From: BOKV01 sp049289295
GTDB lineage: Bacteria > Pseudomonadota > Alphaproteobacteria > Rhizobiales > Rhizobiaceae
Length of the DNA stretch: 8,441 nucleotides
Direction: 5' to 3'
Assembly: GCA_049289295.1 (NCBI GenBank)
Contig: JBATLL010000037.1
Span: 1-8,441, forward strand
The notes below the pieces were generated by a model that saw only the letters and a program-made list of their open reading frames with translations, ran no database searches and was not told where the DNA came from. Numbering within the stretch: the first letter of the stretch is position 1; each line of letters begins with the position of its first letter. The translations under genes and the position numbers were made by a program. This document shows, piece after piece, positions 1 to 7,188 of this stretch.

Positions 1-417
1 CCCAATGCGCGCATGCTGCCCGGCCTGAAACTTGTCGCCACAGCGCGCCACCAGCGCACGCTGATCGTTGCGCCGCGTGCCAGCGCTGCTCATGGCGAGG
101 CCATTGCAAGGGGTTGCGAGCTTCTGCCCTGTGAAATGCATGAGGGCAGGGTGGCCCTGCCGGAGTTGCTGGAAGACCTTGCCGCGCGCGGCATCGTTTC
201 GCTGCTTGTCGAGGGCGGTGCGGGGGTTGCGCGCTCCTTCCTGGAGGAAGGTCTGGTCGATGCGCTTGAGCTTTTCGTGAGCCCCGTAACCCTTGCACCC
301 GAAGGTGCGGCGATCCGCTCGCCGGTGACGCCGGACACGGTGCCCGACGGTTTCCGGTTGACAGGCACCTGGCAATTCGGCGAGGACCGGCTGCATTCCT
401 ACCGGCGCGAGGTCTGA
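1..417 (+). CDS. ribD: RibD, C-terminal reductase domain (5' truncated by window edge)
   Basis: The frame is open from base 1, so the gene begins outside the window; the first ATG in frame (13) is internal. The visible 138 residues are the end of the bifunctional riboflavin biosynthesis protein RibD. They belong to the NADPH-dependent reductase domain, which reduces the ribosyl group of 5-amino-6-ribosylamino-uracil phosphate in the cytoplasm; the deaminase domain would lie upstream. Seen directly: the reductase segment LLVEGGAGVARSFLEEGLVD (VEGG at bases 208-219), followed by the usual D-x-L-E-L-F-V-S-P strand. The order with ribE, ribH and nusB supports the call. The stop lies 4 nt before ribE, so the two are almost certainly co-transcribed. 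The domain end looks normal, with no frameshift. Confidence 0.93.
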   Translation, partial: PNARMLPGLKLVATARHQRTLIVAPRASAAHGEAIARGCELLPCEMHEGRVALPELLEDLAARGIVSLLVEGGAGVARSFLEEGLVDALELFVSPVTLAPEGAAIRSPVTPDTVPDGFRLTGTWQFGEDRLHSYRREV

Positions 418-421
418 AACC

Positions 422-1021
422 ATGTTTACAGGAATTGTGACCGACATTGGCCGCGTGGAGACGGTTGAGCCGCTCGATCATGGCAGGCGATTTCGCATCG
501 CGACCGCCTGGGACACCGGCACAATCGACATTGGCGCTTCCATCGCCCATGCCGGCACCTGCCTCACTGTCGTGGCCAGGGGTCCGCACTGGTTCGAGAC
601 CGAAGCCTGGGAGGAAGCGCTGCGCCTGACGACACTGGGGGACCTTGCGCCCGGCAGCAGGCTCAATCTCGAACGCTCACTCAAGCTCGGTGATGAACTT
701 GGCGGCCACATGGTGTCGGGCCATGTCGACGGGCGCGCCCGCATCCTCACCGTGACCGAGGAAGGTGGTGCCGTGCGCTTCACCATCGAGGCTCCGGCAA
801 GCCTTGCCCGCTTCATCGCACCCAAGGGTTCCGTTGCCCTTGACGGCACGTCGCTCACCGTCAATGGCGTGACGGCGAACCGCTTCGACGTGCTGCTCAT
901 TCGCCACACATTGCAGGTCACCACCTGGGGCGACCGAAAGGTCGGCGATGAACTCAACCTCGAGGTGGACGTGATGGCGCGCTACGCTGCGCGGCTGACC
1001 GAATTTGACGCCGCGCGCTGA
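422..1021 (+). CDS. ribE: Riboflavin synthase alpha subunit
   Basis: Riboflavin synthase converts two molecules of 6,7-dimethyl-8-ribityllumazine into riboflavin and the pyrimidinedione that lumazine synthase reuses; the enzyme is a cytoplasmic homotrimer. The 199-residue product has the family's usual length and canonical start MFTGIV. It is two tandem lumazine-binding beta-barrel domains, roughly 1-96 and 97-190. Repeated motifs are visible: GTCLTV (45-50) in the first domain and GTSLTVNGV (142-150) in the second, with SGHVDG (99-104) at the domain junction. A GAGG at 409-412 sits 9 nt before the ATG and supports this start. Some databases call this gene ribC. It follows ribD by 4 nt and is followed by an unusually long 102-nt gap before ribH. 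Identity is secure. Confidence 0.97.
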   Translation: MFTGIVTDIGRVETVEPLDHGRRFRIATAWDTGTIDIGASIAHAGTCLTVVARGPHWFETEAWEEALRLTTLGDLAPGSRLNLERSLKLGDELGGHMVSGHVDGRARILTVTEEGGAVRFTIEAPASLARFIAPKGSVALDGTSLTVNGVTANRFDVLLIRHTLQVTTWGDRKVGDELNLEVDVMARYAARLTEFDAAR

Positions 1022-1123
1022 TCCGATTCCAGTGCTGGCGTTTTTCGCGGAACAGGCAACAAATGACTTGCGAATTGAGGTGCGGCATGGTTTGTCCAAC
1101 CTCATGTTTCACGGAGAATTGCC
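1022..1123 (+). other. ribE-ribH intergenic spacer with weak inverted repeat
   Basis: This 102-nt gap is the only sizeable one in the riboflavin operon. A 6-bp inverted repeat, TGAGGT (1076-1081) and ACCTCA (1099-1104), brackets a 17-nt loop just before the ribH ribosome binding site, GGAG at 1113-1116. A short T-run at 1041-1045 follows only a very small potential stem, so I do not call a terminator. I see no good -35/-10 pair and no FMN riboswitch core. It may hold a weak internal promoter or an RNA processing site, but the sequence does not show either. Confidence 0.3.
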
Positions 1124-1573
1124 ATGGTGACCGCTCCCCATCTTCTCATTGTTGAGGCACGGTTCTACGAGGATATCGCGGACGAACTGCTATCCGGCGC
1201 GGTGAATGCCATCGAGAATGCAGGCGCGACCTATGACCGGGTGTCGGTTCCCGGCGCGCTCGAAATTCCCGCGGCCATTGCCATGGCGCTTTATGGCGCG
1301 GAAGATGGCGGCAAGGAATATGATGGATTCGTCGCGCTGGGCTGCGTCATTCGTGGTGAGACCAGCCATTACGACATCGTCGCCGGTGAATCGGCGCGTG
1401 CCCTGATGCAACTTGCAATCGACGAATGCATCGCGCTGGGAAATGGCATCATTACCTGCGAGAATGGCGAGCAGGCCTGGGCGCGTGCCCGGGTCAGCGA
1501 AAAGAACAAGGGTGGCGGCGCGGCCGAGGCGGCACTCGCAATGATGGCGGTCAGAAAGAAGCTCGGCGCATAA
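1124..1573 (+). CDS. ribH: 6,7-dimethyl-8-ribityllumazine synthase (RibH1-like)
   Basis: Lumazine synthase condenses 5-amino-6-ribitylamino-uracil with 3,4-dihydroxy-2-butanone 4-phosphate to give 6,7-dimethyl-8-ribityllumazine, the substrate of RibE. The 149-residue protein is of normal length. Visible family motifs are VEARFYEDIAD (10-20), VPGALEIP (42-49), the loop GCVIRGETSHYDIV (73-86) with the catalytic histidine at 82, and EQAWARA (116-122). From memory, it closely resembles Brucella RibH1, which sits in the same ribD-ribE-ribH1-nusB order; a second paralogue (RibH2) is encoded elsewhere in those genomes. The start is supported by GGAG at 1113-1116, 7 nt upstream. The stop is 4 nt before nusB. 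Confidence 0.96.
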   Translation: MVTAPHLLIVEARFYEDIADELLSGAVNAIENAGATYDRVSVPGALEIPAAIAMALYGAEDGGKEYDGFVALGCVIRGETSHYDIVAGESARALMQLAIDECIALGNGIITCENGEQAWARARVSEKNKGGGAAEAALAMMAVRKKLGA

Positions 1574-1577
1574 ACCC

Positions 1578-2135
1578 ATGTCGGCAAAATCCATGTCGCC
1601 CAAAACCCGGTCAGCTGTAGAGCAGGATGCTTCTGGCGTGAAACCCGCCAACAAGCGCGGCGCTGCGCGCCTTGCTGCCGTGCAGGCGCTCTACCAGATG
1701 GAACTGTCGGGTGTCGGTGTCACGGAAGTGGTTGCCGAATACGAGAACACGCGCCTTGGTCAGGAAATCGACGGCGAGAAATATCTCGATGCCGATGCCG
1801 GCTGGTTCCGCTCAATCGTGGCTGGCGTCGTTGCCGCCCAGCGCACGATCGATCCCTCCATACACGCGGTCCTGCCTGCCGATTGGCCGCTTTCGCGCCT
1901 CCATACCCTGCTGCGCGCGATCCTGCGGGCAGGGGCCTTCGAACTGGCAAGCCGCAAGGACGTGCCTGCGCGTGTCATCATCAACGAATATGTCGATGTC
2001 GCCAAAGCCTTCTTCTCCGATGACGAGCCTGGCATGATCAACGGTGTGCTGGACCGCATGGCCAGGGCCGCACGCCCTGGCGAGCTTGGCCCAAGGGATG
2101 GCGATGAGGATGCCGACGGAAACGCACCCTCATGA
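1578..2135 (+). CDS. nusB: Transcription antitermination factor NusB
   Basis: NusB binds boxA RNA together with ribosomal protein S10 (NusE) and helps RNA polymerase read through ribosomal RNA operons. The 185-residue product carries the all-helical NusB fold signatures: KRGAARLAAVQALYQMEL (26-43), LPADWPLSRLHTLLRAILR (99-117) and VPARVIINEYVDVAKAF (129-145), then GMINGVLDRMAR (152-163). It has a basic N-terminal extension of about 25 residues and an acidic C-terminal tail after residue 165, both common in alphaproteobacterial NusB. The ATG at 1578 is 4 nt after the ribH stop, with no strong Shine-Dalgarno, so translation is probably coupled; ATG 1593 is an alternative start. The stop overlaps the next gene's start in an ATGA. 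Confidence 0.95.
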   Translation: MSAKSMSPKTRSAVEQDASGVKPANKRGAARLAAVQALYQMELSGVGVTEVVAEYENTRLGQEIDGEKYLDADAGWFRSIVAGVVAAQRTIDPSIHAVLPADWPLSRLHTLLRAILRAGAFELASRKDVPARVIINEYVDVAKAFFSDDEPGMINGVLDRMARAARPGELGPRDGDEDADGNAPS

Positions 2136-3379
2136 GTGGTGAAGTCGGGATCCCATCCGCCCAGGACAGTGCAGCTGAAAATGCCGCCGCCCGCAAGAAT
2201 GCGCTTCTCTATGCCGCCTGCCAGTCGCTGAACGGTGCTGCTGCACCCATCAACATCGCGCTTGGCGGCATTGTCGGCAGCTACCTGCTCGGCGTAGACA
2301 AGTCGCTGGCGACAGCGCCGGTCACGGGTTTCAATGTCGGCGTCGCACTTGGTGCCATTCCCGCAGCGATGATCATGCGCCGGATCGGACGGCGCTACGG
2401 CTTCATGTCTGGTGCCGTGTTCGGCATCCTGGGCCTTCTCCTTTCCGCCACCGCGATCTACATGCATTCCTTCATTCTGTTTTGCTGTGGCCTGGCACTG
2501 TCCGGTTTTTCGGGAGCCTTCACCCAGCAGTATCGTTTTGCCGCTGCAGACCGCGGCACGCCAGAATTCAAGGCAAAAGCCATTTCCTGGGTGCTGGTTG
2601 GCGGTATCCTTGCTGCCATCATCGGCCCCCAGACGGTGATCTGGACGAGTGATCTCCTGTCTCCCATTCCATTTGCCGGTGCTTTCCTTTCGGGAACGCT
2701 GCTTTTCCTTTCCTCCATCCTTGTCATGACCAGGCTGGAAGCCTCCGTCCCACCCAGGCTTGAGAAGGGCACGGTGGCAGATACCGGCAGGCCGCTTGGC
2801 CAGATCCTGCGCCAGCCGCGCTTCATCGTCGCCGCGATCTGCGGGACATCATCCTACGCGCTGATGAGTTTCGTCATGACCGCAGCACCGCTCGCCATGA
2901 TTGGCTGTGGCTATTCCCAGACCCAATCCACACTGGGCATCCAGTGGCATGTGCTTGCCATGTTCGGCCCCAGTTTCTTCACCGGGAACCTGATTGCGCG
3001 CTTCGGCAAGGAAACCATCGTTGCGATTGGCCTGGTGATACTGGTGGTCTGCGCGCTGGTGGCTCTGGCAGGCATTGACCTCGTGCATTTCTGGGGCGCG
3101 CTCATTCTGCTCGGCATTGGCTGGAACTTCGGATTCATCGGCGCGACCGCCATGGTCACCGAGACCTATACCCATGCCGAGAGGGGCAAGGCACAGGGTG
3201 CCAACGACTTCATCCTGTTTGGAACGGTTGCCTTTGCCTCGCTGATGTCGGGCCAGACGCTCAACCATTTCGGCTGGCAGGGAATCAACCTGATCGTGTT
3301 CCCGATCGTCGCGCTGGCGCTTGTCGCGCTCGCATGGCTGGTGGTTGATGGCCGCAACGCACGCAAAACCGTTACATAA
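2132..3379 (+). CDS. MFS-family transporter, translationally coupled to nusB; candidate flavin transporter
   Basis: This 415-residue inner-membrane protein belongs to the major facilitator superfamily. I count about twelve hydrophobic segments, near residues 24-53, 62-82, 90-110, 113-133, 148-170, 181-200, 229-252, 266-288, 295-314, 317-342, 355-376 and 383-405. A charged cytoplasmic loop lies in the middle (200-228). The loop after the second segment carries MRRIGRRYGF (82-91), a form of MFS motif A, and a weaker copy, NLIARFGKE, lies at 286-294. QYRFAAAD (133-140) and ERGKAQGANDF (350-360) look like subfamily signatures. The start ATG overlaps the nusB stop (ATGA), so it is the last gene of the riboflavin operon. 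Substrate is unknown. Alphaproteobacterial MFS proteins named RfnT are reported riboflavin transporters; whether this protein belongs to that family is inference from position. Confidence 0.85.
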   Translation: MSGEVGIPSAQDSAAENAAARKNALLYAACQSLNGAAAPINIALGGIVGSYLLGVDKSLATAPVTGFNVGVALGAIPAAMIMRRIGRRYGFMSGAVFGILGLLLSATAIYMHSFILFCCGLALSGFSGAFTQQYRFAAADRGTPEFKAKAISWVLVGGILAAIIGPQTVIWTSDLLSPIPFAGAFLSGTLLFLSSILVMTRLEASVPPRLEKGTVADTGRPLGQILRQPRFIVAAICGTSSYALMSFVMTAAPLAMIGCGYSQTQSTLGIQWHVLAMFGPSFFTGNLIARFGKETIVAIGLVILVVCALVALAGIDLVHFWGALILLGIGWNFGFIGATAMVTETYTHAERGKAQGANDFILFGTVAFASLMSGQTLNHFGWQGINLIVFPIVALALVALAWLVVDGRNARKTVT

Positions 3380-3411
3380 CCCGTCCAAAGGTCGTAAATC
3401 CCTAACATTTC

Positions 3412-3445
3412 CTTGACGCGGCGCACTTTCTGAATAGTGTGCGCC
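3412..3445 (+). promoter_or_regulatory. Candidate hppA promoter with overlapping inverted repeat
   Basis: CTTGAC at 3412-3417 resembles the alphaproteobacterial -35 consensus. TAGTGT at 3435-3440 is a weak -10, 16 nt after the hexamer TTGACG. A perfect 7-bp inverted repeat, GGCGCAC (3420-3426) and GTGCGCC (3439-3445), spans the spacer and the -10, which is where a repressor operator could sit. The transcript would have a leader of about 105 nt. The rest of the 174-nt gap holds a 5-bp repeat, CCCGG (3455-3459) and CCGGG (3472-3476). No intrinsic terminator for the upstream operon is visible. Confidence 0.45.
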
Positions 3446-3537
3446 ACGGTTTTGCCCGGTTTCGAAAGACGCCGGGTGTGGCTGCATTCGGGATTCGGCT
3501 AGGGAATGTCGAGCCGGAATGCCGCAAAACATCTAAC

Positions 3538-3543
3538 AAGGGA
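3538..3543 (+). promoter_or_regulatory. Ribosome binding site that fixes the hppA start
   Basis: AAGGGA at 3538-3543 lies 10 nt before ATG 3554. An in-frame ATG at 3506 would add 16 polar residues before the first membrane segment, which H+-pyrophosphatases do not usually have. The downstream start is therefore preferred. Confidence 0.6.
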
Positions 3544-3553
3544 ATTTCGGGAA

Positions 3554-5713
3554 ATGGACGCACTTACAGTGGCAATCCTCTGCGGGGTGCTGTCGATCGT
3601 CTATGCTATCTGGGCCATCCGTTCGGTCCTGGCAGCTGACGCCGGCAATGCGCGTATGCAGGAAATAGCGGGCGCGATCCGCGAAGGCGCAAGCGCCTAC
3701 CTCAATCGTCAGTACACCACCATCGCCATCGTCGGCGTGGTCGTGTTTGCAATCGCATGGTGGCTTCTGTCAGCCACCGCGGCAATCGGCTTCCTCATCG
3801 GAGCAGTGCTCTCGGGCGTGGCGGGCTTCATCGGCATGAACGTGTCGGTCCGTGCAAACGTGCGCACCGCACAGGCAGCCTCCAAGAGCCTTGCTGCAGG
3901 CCTCGACATTGCTTTCGTCTCCGGCGCCATCACCGGCATGCTGGTTGCGGGCCTCGCCCTCCTGGGTGTTGCGGTCTACTACTGGTACCTGACGAACGCC
4001 ATGGGCCTTGCGCCCGACAGCCGCGATGTCATCGACGCTCTGGTATCCCTGGGCTTCGGTGCTTCTCTGATCTCCATCTTTGCCCGTCTGGGCGGTGGTA
4101 TCTTCACCAAGGGTGCTGACGTTGGCGGCGACCTCGTCGGCAAGGTTGAAGCCGGTATTCCGGAAGATGATCCACGTAACCCGGCCACGATCGCTGACAA
4201 TGTCGGCGACAATGTCGGCGACTGCGCGGGCATGGCTGCCGACCTGTTCGAAACCTATGCCGTTACCGTGGTCGCGACCATGGTTCTGGCTGCGATCTTC
4301 TTCGGCGGCACCGGCGTCCTGGCTTCGGTCATGGTCTACCCGCTGGCCATCTGCGGAGCCTGCATCCTGACCTCGATCGTTGGCACCTTCTTCGTCAAGC
4401 TCGGCGCGAACGGTTCCATCATGGGCGCTCTCTACAAGGGCCTCATCGTTACCGGTCTCCTGTCGATCGGCGGCCTGTGGGCCGCAACCCAGTACACAAT
4501 CGGCTGGGGCGAAATCGGCGTGGTCAACGGCATGTCGATCACCGGTTCCAACCTGTTCATCTGTGGCCTCATCGGCCTCGTCGTGACAGCGTTGATCGTC
4601 GTGATCACCGAATACTATACCGGCACCAACAAGCGTCCGGTCAATTCGATCGCACAGGCATCCGTCACCGGTCACGGCACCAACGTGATCCAGGGCCTCG
4701 CTGTTTCGCTTGAATCGACCGCAATGCCGGCAATCGTCATCGTGGCGGGCATCATCGCGACATACCAGTATGCGGGCCTGTTCGGCACGGGTATCGCCGT
4801 TACCACCATGCTCGGCCTCGCCGGCATGATCGTGGCGCTCGATGCCTTCGGCCCGGTAACCGACAATGCGGGCGGCATCGCGGAAATGTCCGGACTTGAT
4901 CCGGAAGTCCGCAAGTCGACCGATGCGCTCGACGCGGTCGGCAACACCACCAAGGCGGTCACCAAGGGCTATGCGATCGGTTCAGCCGGTCTGGGCGCCC
5001 TGGTTCTGTTCGCGGCCTATTCCAACGACCTGGAATTCTTCGCGCGCAAGGCAAACGAGGAAGGTTCCACCCTGTACCCCTACTTCAAGGGCATGGGTGA
5101 CATCTCCTTCGACCTGTCGAACCCCTATGTTGTTGCAGGTCTGATCTTCGGCGGTCTCATCCCCTACCTCTTCGGCGGCATTGCCATGACGGCTGTTGGC
5201 CGTGCGGCAGGCTCCATCGTTGAGGAAGTGCGCCGTCAGTTCCGCGAAGACCCGGGCATCATGGCTGGCACCAGCAAGCCCAACTATGCCCGCGCCGTCG
5301 ACATCCTGACCAAGGCAGCGATCAAGGAAATGGTTGTTCCTTCGCTGCTGCCGGTCCTCGCGCCAATCGTCGTCTACTTCGGCGTCTACGCGATTTCCGG
5401 TTCGAAGGCCTCTGCCTTCGCGGCACTGGGCGCGTCGCTCCTGGGCGTGATCGTCAACGGCCTGTTCGTTGCCATCTCGATGACTTCGGGCGGTGGTGCA
5501 TGGGACAATGCGAAGAAGTCGTTTGAAGACGGTTTCGTCGACAAGGATGGCGTCAAGCACATCAAGGGTTCCGAAGCCCACAAGGCGTCTGTAACCGGCG
5601 ACACGGTCGGCGATCCCTACAAGGATACAGCCGGTCCCGCGGTCAACCCGGCGATCAAGATCACCAACATCGTCGCGCTTCTGCTGCTGGCCGTACTGGC
5701 CCACGCAGCCTGA
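3554..5713 (+). CDS. hppA: K+-independent H+-translocating membrane pyrophosphatase
   Basis: HppA hydrolyses pyrophosphate and uses the energy to pump protons across the inner membrane. The 719-residue product is very hydrophobic, consistent with the roughly 16 membrane helices of the family, and has the normal bacterial length. Substrate-site signatures are visible: DVGGDLVGKVE (from residue 189), DNVGDNVGD (215-223) and SGGGAWDNAKK (645-655), plus a C-terminal GDTVGDPYKDTAGPAVNP. At GNTTKAVT (463-470), Lys467 and Thr470 occupy the positions that are Ala and Gly in K+-dependent enzymes, so this should be the K+-independent proton-pumping class. The start at 3554 is chosen for its ribosome binding site and its hydrophobic N-terminus. 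It has its own probable promoter and a strong terminator, so it is probably monocistronic. Codon use is strongly biased to C-ending codons, as in highly expressed genes. Confidence 0.97.
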   Translation: MDALTVAILCGVLSIVYAIWAIRSVLAADAGNARMQEIAGAIREGASAYLNRQYTTIAIVGVVVFAIAWWLLSATAAIGFLIGAVLSGVAGFIGMNVSVRANVRTAQAASKSLAAGLDIAFVSGAITGMLVAGLALLGVAVYYWYLTNAMGLAPDSRDVIDALVSLGFGASLISIFARLGGGIFTKGADVGGDLVGKVEAGIPEDDPRNPATIADNVGDNVGDCAGMAADLFETYAVTVVATMVLAAIFFGGTGVLASVMVYPLAICGACILTSIVGTFFVKLGANGSIMGALYKGLIVTGLLSIGGLWAATQYTIGWGEIGVVNGMSITGSNLFICGLIGLVVTALIVVITEYYTGTNKRPVNSIAQASVTGHGTNVIQGLAVSLESTAMPAIVIVAGIIATYQYAGLFGTGIAVTTMLGLAGMIVALDAFGPVTDNAGGIAEMSGLDPEVRKSTDALDAVGNTTKAVTKGYAIGSAGLGALVLFAAYSNDLEFFARKANEEGSTLYPYFKGMGDISFDLSNPYVVAGLIFGGLIPYLFGGIAMTAVGRAAGSIVEEVRRQFREDPGIMAGTSKPNYARAVDILTKAAIKEMVVPSLLPVLAPIVVYFGVYAISGSKASAFAALGASLLGVIVNGLFVAISMTSGGGAWDNAKKSFEDGFVDKDGVKHIKGSEAHKASVTGDTVGDPYKDTAGPAVNPAIKITNIVALLLLAVLAHAA

Positions 5714-5734
5714 GCGACCGGTCTGGTCAAAAAC

Positions 5735-5765
5735 AAACCCCGCGGAGCGATCCGCGGGGTTTTTT
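5735..5765 (+). terminator. Intrinsic terminator of hppA, possibly bidirectional
   Basis: A perfect 10-bp GC-rich stem, ACCCCGCGGA (5737-5746) with TCCGCGGGGT (5751-5760), closes a GCGA tetraloop of the stable GNRA type. It is followed by six T (5760-5765). A-T pairs at 5735-5736 can extend the stem. On the minus strand the hairpin is followed by TTTGTTTTT, so it can also end the convergent L,D-transpeptidase transcript, whose stop is 23 bases away. Confidence 0.93.
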
Positions 5766-5787
5766 CATTTCAGCTTGTTGCCGAAGA

Positions 5788-7044
5788 TCAGAGTGCTGTC
5801 GTGTCCAGCGCCAGTTCCTCGACACCGTCGCGGCGATAGATGTCATCGCGGAACTGCACCACGCCATCCTCGATCGACCAGGCGGAGATGTAGGTGAAAT
5901 AGACCGGCACGGGGTCGGCGAGCTGGATTGGCGTGTTGTTGCCTGACGCAATCGAGCGCTCGATGTCGGCACGATTCCAGCCTGCAGTATCCTTCAGCAG
6001 CCAGCTGACGAGGTCACGCACATTCTGTACCCGGACACAGCCCGATGAATGGAACCGTTCGATCTTGCCGAACAGGCCCTGCTGCGGTGTGTCGTGCATG
6101 TAGACGGCATGCGGATTGTTGAAGTTGATCTTCGTGGACGCCATGGCGTTGATCTTGCCCGGATCCTGGCGAAGCATGTAGTTGACCGCCTCGTCGCTGT
6201 TCCAGTCAACGGAGGTCGCGGGAATTTCATCGCCGGTCGCTTCGTTGAAGATACGGATATTGTTGCGCTCCAGATAGGTCGGATCCTTGCGCATCAGCGG
6301 GATGATGTCCTTCTGGATGATCGACTTGGGCGAGGTCCAGTAGGGATTGAGGATGATCTCGTGGATCTTCGAATTGAGAATTGGTGTCTGCCTGTCGATC
6401 TTGCCGACGACGGCCGTGTGGCGCTGCACAACTTTCCCGAACTCGACCGCCTCGATCTGGGCTGCGGGAATGTTCACCATGACATAACGGTCGCCCAGGT
6501 AGCCGGACATGGTGCGAAGGCGCACGAGATTTGTCTGCAGCTGGCCAAGACGGATATTGGCGGGAATGTTCATGGCCGCGAATGTGTAGCTGCCAAGCAC
6601 GCCGTCATCGGGCAGGCCATGGCGCGCCTGGAAACGGCGAACCGCGCCGTTCACCCAGCTGTCGAACACATCGGAATCGCCGCTGTTGCGCGGCAGGTCG
6701 CCGGAAATCATCAGCCTGCGGCGCAGGATTGGTACATTGCGCGAAACGGCACCCAGGCGCAGCTTTTCATTGGCCGGCACGACTGGCCAGCCGCCATTGG
6801 CCGCGATCTGCTCATATTCGCCGATTGCCCGCTCGATGAAACCAGGCGTCAGTTCCGAAAAGATCGGTACATTGCTGGCGCCAGGATGGCTGTCGCCGCG
6901 CCGTGAATCGAATTCGTCGCTCCACTGGCCCCGCTTCGGGCTCTGCAGCAGCGTGTCGATCGGACTTTGGCCAAAGGCCTTGCCGGAAAGCGCTCCGGTT
7001 GCTGCAAAACCGGCAGTGGCAGCAAGGAAATCGCGTCTTTTCAT
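5788..7044 (-). CDS. Tat-exported L,D-transpeptidase, YcbB (LdtD)-like, YkuD domain
   Basis: L,D-transpeptidases form 3-3 crosslinks in peptidoglycan, or attach proteins to it, in the periplasm. The 418-residue protein begins MKRRDFLAA, a twin-arginine signal, with a hydrophobic stretch to about residue 20 and a likely cleavage near 25. Residues about 97-160 resemble a peptidoglycan-binding domain (VRRFQARHGLPDDGVLG at 135-151). The YkuD catalytic domain covers about 185-350: YMHDTP (315-320, His317) and FHSSGCVRVQN (331-341), with catalytic Cys336 and His332. The SSGCVRV form and the sequence around NPYWTSPK (233-240) match the E. coli YcbB group, but this protein is much shorter than YcbB (about 615 residues). 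The Shine-Dalgarno is weak; the start is chosen because it places the Tat motif at the N-terminus. In Rhizobiales, enzymes of this class support polar growth and outer-membrane protein anchoring; the specific role here is unknown. Confidence 0.92.
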   Translation of the reverse strand: MKRRDFLAATAGFAATGALSGKAFGQSPIDTLLQSPKRGQWSDEFDSRRGDSHPGASNVPIFSELTPGFIERAIGEYEQIAANGGWPVVPANEKLRLGAVSRNVPILRRRLMISGDLPRNSGDSDVFDSWVNGAVRRFQARHGLPDDGVLGSYTFAAMNIPANIRLGQLQTNLVRLRTMSGYLGDRYVMVNIPAAQIEAVEFGKVVQRHTAVVGKIDRQTPILNSKIHEIILNPYWTSPKSIIQKDIIPLMRKDPTYLERNNIRIFNEATGDEIPATSVDWNSDEAVNYMLRQDPGKINAMASTKINFNNPHAVYMHDTPQQGLFGKIERFHSSGCVRVQNVRDLVSWLLKDTAGWNRADIERSIASGNNTPIQLADPVPVYFTYISAWSIEDGVVQFRDDIYRRDGVEELALDTTAL

Positions 7045-7150
7045 GTCTTTGATCCGGATCTTTGCCTTGGGTCGGGGATATTGGCGGAACGCGGAAGACG
7101 CAATTCATGCATCCCTATCCACCTGAACAGGCCCGTATTTTCTCTCGAAC

Positions 7151-7158
7151 ATGGTTAA
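7151..7158 (-). promoter_or_regulatory. CtrA-like half site upstream of the L,D-transpeptidase
   Basis: The minus strand reads TTAACCAT, inside TTGTTAACCATGTT, 107 nt or more upstream of the L,D-transpeptidase start. TTAACCAT is a known half-site of the alphaproteobacterial cell-cycle regulator CtrA. There is no second TTAA at the usual 7-nt spacing. An 8-mer can occur by chance, so function is inference. Confidence 0.3.
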
Positions 7159-7188
7159 CAAGGTGCAAACTTGCAAGCCTGGCCGACT

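Noticed and set aside
1022..1123. Possible FMN riboswitch before ribH
   Set aside because: The conserved RFN-element core sequences are absent and the spacer is too short for a full element with expression platform.
3460..3467. TTTCGAAA palindrome in the hppA leader
   Set aside because: It is too short to distinguish from chance and is not paired with any promoter element.
3506..3553. An upstream ATG extending HppA by 16 residues
   Set aside because: The extension is polar and unlike the family N-terminus, and AAGGGA at 3538-3543 serves the ATG at 3554.
4196..4222. A perfect 12-bp direct DNA repeat (GACAATGTCGGC twice)
   Set aside because: It encodes DNVGDNVGD, a conserved substrate-binding motif of all membrane pyrophosphatases, so it is protein-driven.
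3770..4675. A 301-codon open frame on the minus strand inside hppA
   Set aside because: It is antisense to a clearly conserved gene, its product is a low-complexity D/E/A/R/H mix, and high-GC codon bias creates such frames.
6049..6906. A 285-codon open frame on the plus strand opposite the L,D-transpeptidase
   Set aside because: The minus-strand protein has a Tat signal and complete YkuD motifs; the antisense product shows no recognisable domain.
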